A stretch of DNA of 64,000 nt from Channa striata (Eukaryota > Chordata > Actinopteri > Anabantiformes > Channidae), in NCBI GenBank assembly GCA_033026295.1, contig CM065185.1, positions 2,852,001-2,916,000 on the forward strand, written 5' to 3'. Each line of letters starts with the position of its first letter. The first letter of the stretch is position 1. This document shows, one piece after another, positions 37,731 through 48,500 of the stretch. A model generated the notes under the pieces. It did no database searches. It was not told where the DNA came from and saw nothing but the letters and a program-made list of their open reading frames with translations. The translations under genes were made by a program, and so were the position numbers.

Positions 37731-38170
37731 TGAGCACTAAGCGTTTATTTCCTTGTTCTCCGCAAGGATCCCTAGGAGGCCGTGTTGTCTGATTCATTTC
37801 ACTGAACTGTCAGCTAATGAATGGTACGCGTCCGTCGACTGCCACAAGCTGTCGGGAGAGAAAAGCCCCCATGGGTGCTCATCTTTAGGGTTCTCCCATT
37901 CTCATTAGGAGGAAATCTAAAAGGAAATGGTGACTCACTGATGGTTTACCATGTTCCATGTGACTGTCTCCCATAGGGTTGGTTACGTTTGAAGACACTG
38001 TAGCTTTCACAGACAAGTGTGTGGAAGCATCTAACACTTTCGTCATCATTGGTACTATTTGATGAAGACTTTAAAAAAGGACAGCCAGCGGAGTCTCTGG
38101 AACCGTATTAGTTGGTAATCTGTCTTCCTGGCAAAACATTACAGGGCACTCCAGGCGGGAGAGGTAACAA
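37730..38170. promoter_or_regulatory. Weak CNE-like candidate
   Basis: Complex DNA with CAGCTAATGAATGG, TCTCATTAGGAGG and CpG words (GGTACGCGTCCGTCGACTG). It precedes a pyrimidine-rich tract, repeating the island-next-to-tract pattern seen elsewhere. Compositional evidence only. Confidence 0.35.
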
Positions 38171-38239
38171 GATTATGTAAGAATGGGGGGGTGAAATAGT
38201 TAAAGAAAATCTTTCTTCAAGACATGAATTTAAATTTCA

Positions 38240-38720
38240 TTCCCAATTGCATCATCAACCTCCTTGTTTCTCTCCTGAGCTCACGCACACATTTTTTTCA
38301 CACGTATCCCATATCAGTCTCCCAATTTCATCAGTATCCCATCTTCTCTCCTGAACCCCTTCTTCTTTAGTTGACCCAAGTGTATAATAATGTCTGTCAA
38401 TGGGAACTGCTGCATTTCTCTCTTGTTACAAAACTGCCCCTCTCCTTCTTCCACCTTTAGTTTTTCAGACACTTTTATTGCCAGTAAGTCACTCACTCAT
38501 TGCGACCTGTCTGTCTCTATCAGCCCAGCCTCTCCCTTTCCTCCTCTTCCCACTCACCACTCATTTAACAGTCGTTCGTCTAATGCCTCTTCATGTTCTG
38601 TCCCACCCCTACCTCTGTCCACCTTTCATCTCTTCCCCTTCTCTCCATCTAACTACCCCTCCTCTTGTCCCTTGAAGTCTCCTAACTTCCCTCTCCCTCT
38701 GCTTCCTTTGCCCTCCTTTA
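38240..38720. repeat. Pyrimidine-rich tract
   Basis: Strong C/T bias on the plus strand. It explains the Ser/Pro/Leu-rich frames at 38390-38800 and 38400-38675. Confidence 0.65.
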
Positions 38721-39560
38721 GATCTGCCAATTGCTCTCGGGTTCCCATCAGGGAAAATGTAAGAGCTGTATGCTGTAAACAATTACTAACTGAACGCTGA
38801 CACAGATTGCTGCTTTCTCTCTCTTAACCCCTACTAAAAGAGGCGAGAGTGTCTGTCCAATCACTAGTCTCCCTTGTCCTATTTTTCTCTCTTGCAAAAA
38901 CCTTGCAAAGCCACAGCTGGTCCAAAGAAAATTACAGAAAAGTGTTTGTGCAATCGAAGGTACGGATGCACACGCTGGAAGACACAGACATAAACATTAC
39001 ACAAATACACACACATCATAAAAGTCACACATTAACATAAATATAGACTTGTGGCACACGTTGATTGTGTCCAAATACCCTGGTGGAACAATGATGTATT
39101 ATACACGAACCTTCCATATACATAAACATGTCTGGCACTGATCAGGACCATTAGAGTCACTAAAGGCCCTTCGTGTGCATGTGTGTCTGTGTGTACCTGG
39201 GAGCCAGTCGTGTGTCACACTAGTTTTTATGTGTAAGCTCAACAAGAGGATGTGATAGCACAAATTTCCCACTTGAGAACTGACCCAGCTGCAGATGACT
39301 GTATCAAAAGCTTGCCGTGCTCTCTACAACATCCAGAAATTATATATAGATATAGCAGACCCACTTTTCTTGCTCTTACAAATATATAGTACACAGCAGG
39401 CTGCGATAATCGATAGAACCTGGGAAGGCAGGTCATAAATCTAAGCAAATGTATTTCCCAGAAGGGCAATGGATGCTTAAGGTCTCACACAAACACAAAC
39501 ATTATTACAGCTGTGCACAGCGTAAAAAAAAGGAGCATTTTGCAGAGGCACAAGCGCATC
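38720..39560. other. Noncoding DNA, no gene seen
   Basis: Unremarkable sequence with CA-rich patches at about 39000-39015. Frames are short and unsupported. Confidence 0.5.
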
Positions 39561-39806
39561 AACGACACCCGCGGACATGAAAATGCCAAATACTTATTAT
39601 CACCGACTTATAGGTTCGCGTAATAAATGGACGCAATTAAGCTGGGTTTTTGAAGCGACTCACAGCCGATCAAGCCCATTAGAAGCGCGCTGATCCGCAC
39701 GGAAAATGCGCATGAGGACTGAACGCAGGTGAAATATTCGCCCCGGGCTGTCGGAGCTCGGCGTGTGACGGTCTGTCCGGTGACGGCTGCGCGCAGACAG
39801 ACTCCA

Positions 39807-39846
39807 GCGCGCGCGCGCACACACACGCACGCACGCACGCGCGCGT
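39807..39846. repeat. 40-bp alternating purine-pyrimidine tract (Z-DNA candidate)
   Basis: GCGCGC, ACACAC and GCACGCACGC-type units alternate purine and pyrimidine without interruption for 40 bases, beginning and ending in GC repeats. Alternating GC/AC sequence is the classical Z-DNA former. It sits inside the CpG-rich block. Confidence 0.8.
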
Positions 39847-40319
39847 CAAAATATTGCGCCTGGTCCCGTTTGCACAAAAAGTGACAGCCTCCATTCCTCA
39901 CGGCGAAGTCAGAAGACAACATAAAGTGGAATTATAGTAGAATCGATAAATGGGTCGATGAAAGAATCAATCAATGTAAACAACAGTTGGGGGTGAAATT
40001 CCCCCACATAAAACACGTTAGTGTGCGCCGGTGGAGACAGGTCCTCAATCTCTTTGACCAAGAGCCCCTAATTAGAACTCAGCGTGAAGTGTGGTTCATT
40101 ATGAAGCTGCAATATTCCCTTAATGTAGCTACAGTTCACACAATTTTTAAGGTCAGGTCTAAGACACAGCCCGTAGTTTTATGACATGAGAATAAAAATC
40201 CAGCAGCCCGCCGGGATCTCGCGAACGCGCACCGAGTCGGTCCGCCGCCGGAACAAAGCGCATGGATCCAACTACCAGGAAACTACGAACTGATGCTCGT
40301 GGATCCAAGTGGCACATAC

Positions 40320-40515
40320 CGTCATTTCAAGCGTGATCTCCGGCGAATGTCAGGCAGTGATGCCAAAGAGCAGGCAGCCAGATGCCGATCCCCAAAAACC
40401 CAGCGAGGGGGAACTGGGTCTGATCTTCAGTCCGCCTGACCGCCGAACACACAGATCGTTTCAGCTCTCAGTGACAGGATTGTGTGGTTTGAGTCCAACA
40501 CAGTCCGGATTTACC
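40320..40515 (-). other. Alternative exon extension with possible start codon
   Basis: If the donor at 40514 is skipped, the transcript could continue to ATGACG|GTATGT, with the last exon base at 40320. The ATG (40325-40323) would then encode Met-Thr before the intron. The donor is moderate in quality. Without the next exon the reading frame cannot be confirmed. Confidence 0.2.
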
Positions 40516-40840
40516 TCGGAATGCCGGATCTTGGCGCGATTGTCTCAAGTTTCTTCGTCCGTCGCCCGTACTGCCCGTCCGCCGCGCACAAAACTGAGTC
40601 CAACAAGGACAAACGCTGTCCTCTGTCTCTCTCTCTCTCCGTCTCCCTCTTTTCTACAGTAACGTGACTCTTGAAATCTCTCGGCACGTTTGTACTAACC
40701 TCTGATTTCCGCGGCTTTGTCTCCGCTCCCTGTCTTGATCTCTTTATCACCACCACTCTCTCTCTCTCTCTCCCTCTGTCTCCCTCTCTCCGTGTCTCGC
40801 TCTCTCTCTCCCTCGGAAGTGATTATTACTGGTATTACGT
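40515..40840 (-). other. Candidate 5' noncoding exon
   Basis: On the minus strand the sequence is GA-rich, which is common in vertebrate 5' leaders. It ends at CCGAG|GTAAAT, a plausible splice donor with the last exon base at 40515. The start is not determined; 40840 is only where the GA-rich run begins. No long frame is expected in such a leader. This is a hypothesis from splice and composition signals. Confidence 0.3.
40740..40830. repeat. (TC)n-rich low-complexity run
   Basis: TC/CCTC repeats on the plus strand, read as GA repeats on the minus strand. They form the upstream part of the candidate leader. Confidence 0.75.
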
Positions 40841-40888
40841 CCATCATCACTCATCATCACCACCTCCTCAACCACCACCATAATCGTG

Positions 40889-40924
<36 letters not shown>
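40889..40924. repeat. (ATC)12 trinucleotide repeat
   Basis: Perfect ATC repeat of 36 bases, preceded by imperfect CAT/CAC repeats from about 40843. It immediately borders the CpG-rich block. Confidence 0.9.
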
Positions 40925-40929
40925 TTCTT

Positions 40930-42050
40930 CAGCAGCATTGTGCCTTCTCAAAATCAAGCGTTCCTATTTGCATAGTGTGGGTATAATGTTCTTATGAATT
41001 TACATTGAGGCTTTAAAATCCCCCTTTGTTCAGGCATTATTAGTTGTAACTAATGCATTAATTAATGGTTAACAGACATACAAATGCTGTCTGGATAAAT
41101 GTACATTATACATTACAACATATTACTAAGTGGTAAGTATGCACAGCTTTGATTTTCCGGGCTAATTACAAAATAACAGAATACTCTGCAATTAGCTCAC
41201 TATTTGATAACTGCTACAAGGAAATACAACTTTAAACTTCAGAAAAGGTTTCAGAGTGGTAATGCTCTAAAGGATGGCATATAATTATTTACTAATCTTG
41301 TAAGCATTACGTAGCTAAAACATTAATAGATTACAAATTTATCAGAATTGGAAAAGCAAGTCTTACATCAATAAAGCAATATATTTGTCCACTCAATAAA
41401 TATGTAAAGTGCAATGCTTCAATTCTGTTAATTAAAGATTACCTTTGGTCATTTTCTAAACTAATCATCTTTTCAGCAATCCCCATGCAGACACCAAAAC
41501 CAAAAGTACTTCAATTTCACGTCTGTCAGTTTGCAACCTGGATTATCGTCTAAATCTGTGCCAAAGTTGTTGTCCACAATGGATTAGAACCACATCACGC
41601 AGACACAACTGGGTGACATGTTTCTGCATTCCACAGAACTTTTTTAAACAAATATTGCCCTAACATCTCCAGATCAGCAATACTTTGTAAAGCAGCCTGA
41701 TGTAAGCAGCTCATTTCACGGACAATATCGGAGAACTACTGCAAAGACAAACCAACTAATCCAGTTTGCAGGGGAGATACGCTATACATAATTAGATAAA
41801 ATTCAGGGTTTAATTTCTCTATAGGGACGGCTGGAATTTGTAATTGTCGGATAAATTGGTGTAATTTAGAAAATGAGCAAAGTTATCTTAAAAGGCACAG
41901 GTTACAACGTTAATCCCTAAAAGACCAAATCTTCAACTATAACTCATTACTAATTATAACCAATGTCTTCCTAACTATAAAACACATATTCATGTAGTTA
42001 TTCTGGAAAACCAGAATGTGTTAAAGATTTACAGCCTGATTGACCTACAA
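40930..42050. other. AT-rich noncoding DNA
   Basis: AT-rich with stop codons in all frames; no frame passes about 60 codons. No repeat family recognised. This marks a compositional change from the island-rich left part. Confidence 0.6.
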
Positions 42051-42059
42051 ACCTTAATA

Positions 42060-42270
42060 CAGGGATTCCAAACTCTGCTCCAGTTTTTTTTCCAATCTAC
42101 CTACTGGTGATCAGGTGTGTTCAGTCAATCAAAAGTTGGAAGAAACCAATTTGCTTTGTCGTTCTCCAACCCATCCTCATCTAAACACACCCGATCCAGG
42201 TAATTAGCGGTGGACAGGTTGTAAAATAAGCAGGGCAGTGTTCTCTGAGAACCAGGGTCGGGAATCCCTG
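42060..42270. mobile_element. hAT-type MITE, complete
   Basis: A 211-bp nonautonomous element. The ends form terminal inverted repeats beginning CAGGGATTCC, with an exact match at the tips and degeneracy further inside. It is flanked by CCTTAATA (42052-42059) and CTTTAAAA (42271-42278), which match at 6 of 8 positions and fit the 8-bp target duplication of hAT transposons. The inner words (TCAGGTGTGTTCAGTCAATC and a CTGGTTCTCAG-type end on the other strand) are typical of a very common fish MITE group. There is no coding capacity, so it would be moved by a hAT transposase acting in trans. Confidence 0.8.
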
Positions 42271-42279
42271 CTTTAAAAC

Positions 42280-44860
42280 AACAGTAATTAAACTTTATTT
42301 ACTTTATGACTTAAAGGATTTAAGAATAACATTCTTTTTAGAAAGTTTTTAGAATTTGTTTTGTTACTGTAGTCACTTGTTTTTTATTAATATGGCGTAT
42401 CTATCAAGACCTGCAGCGAGTGCTTTGTGTAGTTTTTCAAACACTACAGATTTAAGGGTACCTGTAGACTTTCTTTGGGCTATGAAGAAATGTTTTTTAT
42501 AAATGAATCTTTGTATTGTGCTCACACACATGAACAAACAGGTACGCATTCATGTCGGCAATTTCACACAATTCCACTGACAGACAGTTGGCAGTAATGT
42601 GCAAAGTGGCAAATTAATGTGCCAACAAAGGAAGTCAAGAAGAACACCGCCAGCAAACAAGCATGGACGTAAGCAATGTAAGATTAAAAATGTGTAACAT
42701 TGGCTTTGCAAATGTTTTATGATGGAGGAAGGGCACTCAACATGTTTTCCAGAGAAAGCCAATATAAAACAGTCCGTTGTTTGCCAAAAAACTCTACTAC
42801 TGTGGACAAAACAGAAGAATGCGGCCTCGTTTATTCATAGAAACCTTTCAAGATGTTCCACTTCAGATCCTTTTCAAAAGGGGCACCAACATCATCATTA
42901 TCACTGGGACATCACCTGATTACAGGCCAATGATAACATTTTTATATGCATGTTAATCAGTGCGTCTTCATCATCGTCATGGTCCTATTTCAAAAAGCTA
43001 TTACCTCCATCCTTATCACTTAAGAGCAAATTACACCTCGTCATCTTTACACACATAGCCACAAATATACACACACACATATTTCATTATATCCTCCTCA
43101 GTGATTAGACGTGCACACATGTCCCCCGCCTTCAGCCTACACTATACTTGTCGACCGACTCCACCAGAAGCCCTTGGAATAACAGAGAGAGGGGGGCCGG
43201 AAGACGTATTTGTTACCATTAGAATAGTAAAAGACAGCGACTATTCCTTCTCTATTATAGAAGCACAGAAGAACAGGGCCAGTCAGATGTCGGAGCATGA
43301 AAGGACTGATTTATCCAACAGGGAGAGACCCTGTGTGTGTCTGTGTGTGTGTGGGAGTGGGAGAGACACAGAGAAAAAGACAGACATGGACCACTGTGTA
43401 CTTGCAGATTTCGCTCACTTTATTATTGAACGATGGAGCGTGCGCTGATGTTATTAAACTGAACACAAAGATCTGCGTGTGGTACTTGACTTGGGCTTTT
43501 TCTTATTCTTCTCTTCCTCAGGCCAAGGTGCACGGCTGCCTGGGTGCGCCACACTTTGCTGCAGCCTGGAGAGTCAGTTTTGCCATACATGTGTTTGGCA
43601 GGCTAAATCAGTTGGCTGGAGAGCAGAACTAGTCTGGGTGTATTGCACACAGTAGCAGAAAATATGCTCGTAGGCTTATGGCACTGTGTAAAGAGACAAC
43701 TTGTTCCACAACAAGCTAGAGCCGTTCTGTCCTCAAAGCATCACCGGTTCAAATTCACCTTTAATGTCAGATAAATTCTTCAGTCACAAAAAGGGAAAAA
43801 ATCACTGTGCTATGTGGCTACAAAGACAGTTTCAAAATTAATTGCCAAAGTTTTGAAATGTGTCTTGATATTTCTGTCACCAGCATGTAAATCCATTTCA
43901 CTCACAGCCATGTGAGTGAAAAAAAATGAGATCTGCTACATCTGCCTCTCAAAGCAGTATGGCAGTAGGGTAGATAGGGGTGACGATTCACCTGTGTGTT
44001 CAAAATATTCATACCATAATAACATTCAAATCCAGAACTAGTCACAATGTGGTGGAGACTCACCACTTGCCTTGACACAAGAGTAGGATTCAATAACTGT
44101 CAGCAGTGTCTGGCTCTGTGGCTAGAATTAATCAAAGTTTTTTACAGATTTTTTACATTATCGCTATCATGATTCTCTTGGTCGTGTTAATTGTGCAGTA
44201 AAAATTTGATATTGTGACAGCCCAACAGCAGCGCACACCCTGCAAAGTTTAGACTACACTGACTAAGTCAAGACTACACAGTTAAAAATTTTGATTGCCA
44301 CATCAGATGGGTGGATTTTCAGTACATTCCTCTGATCCCGACTGAAATTTCAATAAGAAAGTTCACATGTAACAAAATTCACTGATAAAAGTAACAGAAA
44401 GATTTCTTGGCAATTAGACTCCAATGATGAGGAACAGCAGGTCTGAACACAGACAGGTAAAGATGAAAAAATCCAGTGAATGATTGTGCACATTTCTCTT
44501 GTAAGTATTGGGATCTGGCAGCATGTAAATGCAGGATGTGGTAGATAGAATTACAGCAGTGAAAAATATACCAACCTTAACCCACAGACGACCAAGCAGA
44601 GTGTGAACTCTCACCTAATCACTCAATAAGCATCTCAATAATCAATTGTTGTTGAAGTCGTGTAATTTGCTACAGACATTCATGCTCTCCAGAGGATGAA
44701 GCCCACTCTCTATGTTAATTACCATCTTTTCACTTTAGCTCCGCTATGAGTTTGACAGTTTGACATCTGGAGAACTATTGGATAGATTCTTGTAATTTTT
44801 GCTGCAGAAAACTACAGAAATAGTAGAAATAAGGTACTCTGGTAATCCCCTAACATATCC
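42280..44860. other. Noncoding DNA, no confirmed gene
   Basis: A 115-codon plus frame at 43101-43448 overlaps a complex patch (about 43100-43320) and then runs into a TG repeat near 43330-43351. It has no recognised domain. Positions about 44110-44230 resemble a decayed fish repeat (listed separately). Nothing else is supported. Confidence 0.45.
44110..44230. mobile_element. Possible decayed hAT-like repeat fragment
   Basis: The words TTTTTTACATTATCGC and ATTTGATATTGTGACAGCCC resemble interspersed fish repeats with attaatcg-type cores. Ends and target duplication are not visible. The match is from recognition of style only. Confidence 0.25.
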
Positions 44861-44868
44861 TGGAGATC

Positions 44869-44990
44869 ATGGGTCTAGAACTCTAGGCCTTGAGAACTAC
44901 AGCCGGGCTTGTTCATTTTCATATATCACTGAACTCCTTTGCTGGTTACCTGGATCAGGTATGTTGAGTCAACCAGAGGCTGGAAAATAT
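44869..44990. mobile_element. Partial hAT-type MITE, relative of the 42060 element
   Basis: Contains GATCAGGTATGTTGAGTCAACC, which aligns with GATCAGGTGTGTTCAGTCAATC in the complete MITE at 42060. Its left tip (CATGGGTCTAGAACTCTAGG) also has the layout of that family. The distal half and second terminal repeat are missing, so it is a truncated, older copy. Confidence 0.55.
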
Positions 44991-44999
44991 AACTTGTTC

Positions 45000-45290
45000 A
45001 AACATTTAACTTTCAATTTAGTAAATACCTTAACCTTTACTTTTGCACAATATTTCTTTACAGGCATTGAATTTCCCCAAAACAGGATGTAGTCCTACGA
45101 CACTCAACACGGTGTAATCCCTCTGTCAAAGTGACTATTCAGTCCAATACTTTGGTCCTTTACCAAACACCTACTAAACTAATGACATTCCCATTAGCAT
45201 CAAGTGTTTAAATCAACTGGAGAATTTTAGCATGCTAAGATGCTAAATCAAAGTCGTCAAAATGGTCCAACCCCAATAATTAAAGCCCCA
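45000..45290. other. AT-rich noncoding DNA
   Basis: No feature recognised. Confidence 0.5.
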
Positions 45291-45297
45291 AATGGCG

Positions 45298-45560
45298 TTA
45301 GAAAGGCATTGGATTCTGAACGGCAAACACACCTTGCTGTAAGCAGTGCATGTAGTGAGTGACTGAATCAAGCTTCGTCCCGGGGGCTCGCTGTAGTCGT
45401 GTGAGTCGCTGCTGACCCTGTTTAGAACGATAAACCCTCATAGTCGAATCAGCTGCTCCTGATACCAGCTCCCGTGGCACTTCCCATCCAGGCCAAACTG
45501 CAGCCATACGTCGACGAATGCCAAAGAGTCTGCTCGGGAGCTTTGGGGTTCGCCGGATTT
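45298..45560 (-). other. GC-richer orphan open frame, unrecognised
   Basis: An open frame on the minus strand runs from about 45560 to 45298, with its first ATG at 45507 (69 codons). It encodes a basic peptide containing RRRMAAVWPGWEVPRELVS and, later, STMRVYRSKQGQQRLTRL. The segment is clearly more GC- and CpG-rich than the AT-rich DNA on both sides. A potential splice acceptor-like AATCTCCAG lies just upstream (about 45590). I do not recognise a family. A coding exon, a fragment of an unknown transposon (a tyrosine-recombinase-like STxxxYxxK pattern is only a faint resemblance) or chance are all possible. Confidence 0.3.
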
Positions 45561-45599
45561 GTTTGTGCTGGTAACAGTGCTGGTTAGGCTGGAGATTTT

Positions 45600-48500
45600 A
45601 CTGCTGATTCCTGCTGCCTGTGGACTGTGAGACTAGCTGCTGCAGTTTGGTTAAGTTACACAACTTTCAGTGCCTGTTTCCAGTGTTACTTTAATAATTG
45701 TTTTGCATTTTAATTAAAATGTTTTAATCGTCTTCTGGATTAGTTCAACTACAGTCGTAATACAACATGCATATGAGCTGGTACAGTTTTTTTTTGTATT
45801 AGTAGTATTAACACAGTTAATTAAAACATTTATTGATTTCATCATTTATCGAGACATTTAGAGCCTGTGTTGTGACCTTAACTGATTGCCTCTATTCCAT
45901 ATGAGGCAGTTCCTCAGTGAAATCGCTCATTCAACATTTTTCCTTTGGTCTTTATGATGTTGAAATAATGAATTATGTTCCTTGGGATCCATTTCTATAC
46001 GCTTAGACAAATAAGCTGCAGAAATGTCTATTAATGTATAAGTTAAACCTTCTTGATTTTAACTAAGCTATTGAATGCAAAAAAAGAGCTACAAATGGAG
46101 CTACTGTACACAATTAAATACAGTTTCGAGCCTCAATTCACATGAAAATAATATTTTTATTTAAACATCCATACTTGTCTTAACCTCTCTAGCAGTTTGC
46201 TCAAGGGACTTGACATAGACCATTATCAGACAAGCGTTTTCCATATTACTTATGTTAGAAATATCAATAGGATTATGAGTGATGTTTCCCTTCCTCCTAG
46301 CTTTATATACAATTAAAAAAACACTGACAATCATTTATTCATGCTAAACCGTATTTTTGTAGCATTGTTAAATGAAATCTAACACCACATGTCCTCGGTC
46401 TCTCAAGTTTCACAGAGCTGCTAGTGCCACTTTAGATTCTTGGGGCCAGAACAAGTTTCCCCTGTGTGGGGGCCAGCACACAAGCAGTCCCGCACTGGGT
46501 CCTGGAGCTGGCTAGGATGACGTAATTGTGGCCTGTGCAGGGTTTTTCAACATCTTATGCAAACATGAATTAAGTTGTCTTGATTGATTTTTAAAAAGGA
46601 AATTGTTCTGAATACTGAATGTGCAGTACACAACCTTATGTTTTGGCTTAGATTCGTAAGATTATCTTACCAGTTGTTTCAACGTCGTCTACAGCCTCGT
46701 CTACATCTAAGGATTTTATTTCTCTCTATAACCATGCAGGTTACTGAGTTCCTCTTATGTTACTAGAAACACACACTAAAAATTCATCACCACCTTTCTG
46801 CCAAAGGGATTTACCACAGGATAGATGTTCCAGGTAAATGTAAAAGCTTTTATGAAGCAGGAGCCGGATGAATCATTTTTGTGTCTTGTTTATCTGCGTT
46901 AGAGCAACAAAACCAATATTTATTTAAATGACAGTATCAGAGATGATCACTTACTTACTGAGTTGTATTAAACTAAATCAACGAGATAAAACTGCCATGA
47001 GGTCAAAATTGCAATTGCTCTGTTTTCTGTGTCAATCTGCCTACACTTTAATGCTAAACTACTCTTTAGGCCTCTTGGGATCTCAATGAGTAACAAACAA
47101 GCCTTCACACACGTTTATGTTCAAACACCCTCGATTTATCCTTTGCCCTCCTATTTGATGCTTGCCAGTGAGTGTGTGGTGCATGTATGTGTCGTGGATG
47201 TACAGTATGTGCACAGTTTGACAGGACGTGTGTTTGCTGAATGCAGCGGTCGTGTGCAGGAAAGCGGAGAGAAGGGGGCACTCCCTGCGGCAACTAAAGA
47301 GCTTTGATCCGAGTACACCATTCGGTCATCTATCGGAATACAAGGTGCACACAGAACAGAAGGACAAACTGTACTAGCATATGCACAGCGTATGCAGAAA
47401 GGCAGTGACGGTATGTAGAGTGACAGGAAGACAGCACAGCCATGGATACACCAGACAGACAAGCAGGTGGGCAGATAGACAAAGTGTGCTCACTGCAGTA
47501 CGTACATGCCACTTCATAGATAGATGGACACAGGGACAGACAGGCAGAGTGACAGATAGCACAAGGATAACAGACAACTGGACAGATGCATGATGGCGCT
47601 GCAAATCTACACTGTACGTAATAGCGCAACACCCATACAGACACGGGCAGCCGCAGCACGCTACAGTCCAAGACGAGCAGAGACAGACAGATGCCCTTCT
47701 CTTGGCTGGAAAGATGCTGCACATCTGCGCGCAGACACACACACACACAAACACACACACAGACACACACACACTGCTCTGCTCATCCTCCTCCTTTCCC
47801 CACCTGTCTGCTCCTTGCTGTCAGAGAGCCAGACAGGAGGTGATGTTTGTTCCCTCAGGCACTGTCATCTTCTCTCTTTCTCCCGTCCTCACTCACACAT
47901 CTCCTTCCCTCTCCTTTCCTTCCCATGTCCTTCTCTTTCCTTCGCTTTTATTTCAATTTTTTGTTGCATTTGCCATTTAAAGTGCTGCTGCCCCTCAAAA
48001 ATAATGCCGTGAACAGACTGCACCAAGTGGATTGTGGATCTGTGTGTCTGTTTGTGGCAAGACTCCAGGTATTAATATGTCAGGGGCTTTGTGCCAGAGC
48101 GGGTGCATGAGCGATTGTGTGAATGCAAATGGCCATATATGGATGCGTTGTTATTTGGCTTTTCTTTCTGCCTCCTTTTCTTCTCTGTCATTGATCCAAC
48201 TGGCAAACATTCTTTTAGCAAATAATTTGAGCCTTTCGACGGCTATTGATGATCAGTGAAGGAAAAAAGACATGGGCTGAGAGGAGAGAGAGAGGAGAAG
48301 GGGGTGTAGATGAAGACGCAGCTCCGTTTCTCTAAATCTGGACATCATGCTTCACACAGGCCCATGTGGAAAATAATTATAGAATAGCATTGCAGTGTGT
48401 CAGATATAGCAGGTTTTAGCAGTCCAGCTGGTCACTTTAGTCTATAGTTGGCGATTGTATATTTCCACAAGAAGCCAAACACTCAAATACCAAAAATACT

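Larger units (their letters stand above)
39560..40840 (-). promoter_or_regulatory. CpG-rich block, probable promoter region
   Basis: CpG dinucleotides are dense at about 39640-39850 and 40190-40640, while the rest of the window is CpG-poor. Words such as CTCGCGAACGCGCACCG and GTCCGCCGCCGG are typical of unmethylated CpG-island promoters. Orientation is inferred as minus because the minus strand reads as a GA-rich leader followed by good splice donors; comparable plus-strand donors were not found. Several frames cross the block (39608-39922, 40309-40662) but none has a domain. If the direction is right, the gene body lies to the left. Confidence 0.55.

Noticed and set aside
43680..43780. tRNA-like B-box word GGTTCAAATTC suggesting a SINE
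   Set aside because: No matching A box, cloverleaf or repeat body nearby.
47330..47772. Overlapping 146- and 132-codon Cys/Val-rich minus frames
   Set aside because: Derived from an AC microsatellite and CAGACAG-type repeats.
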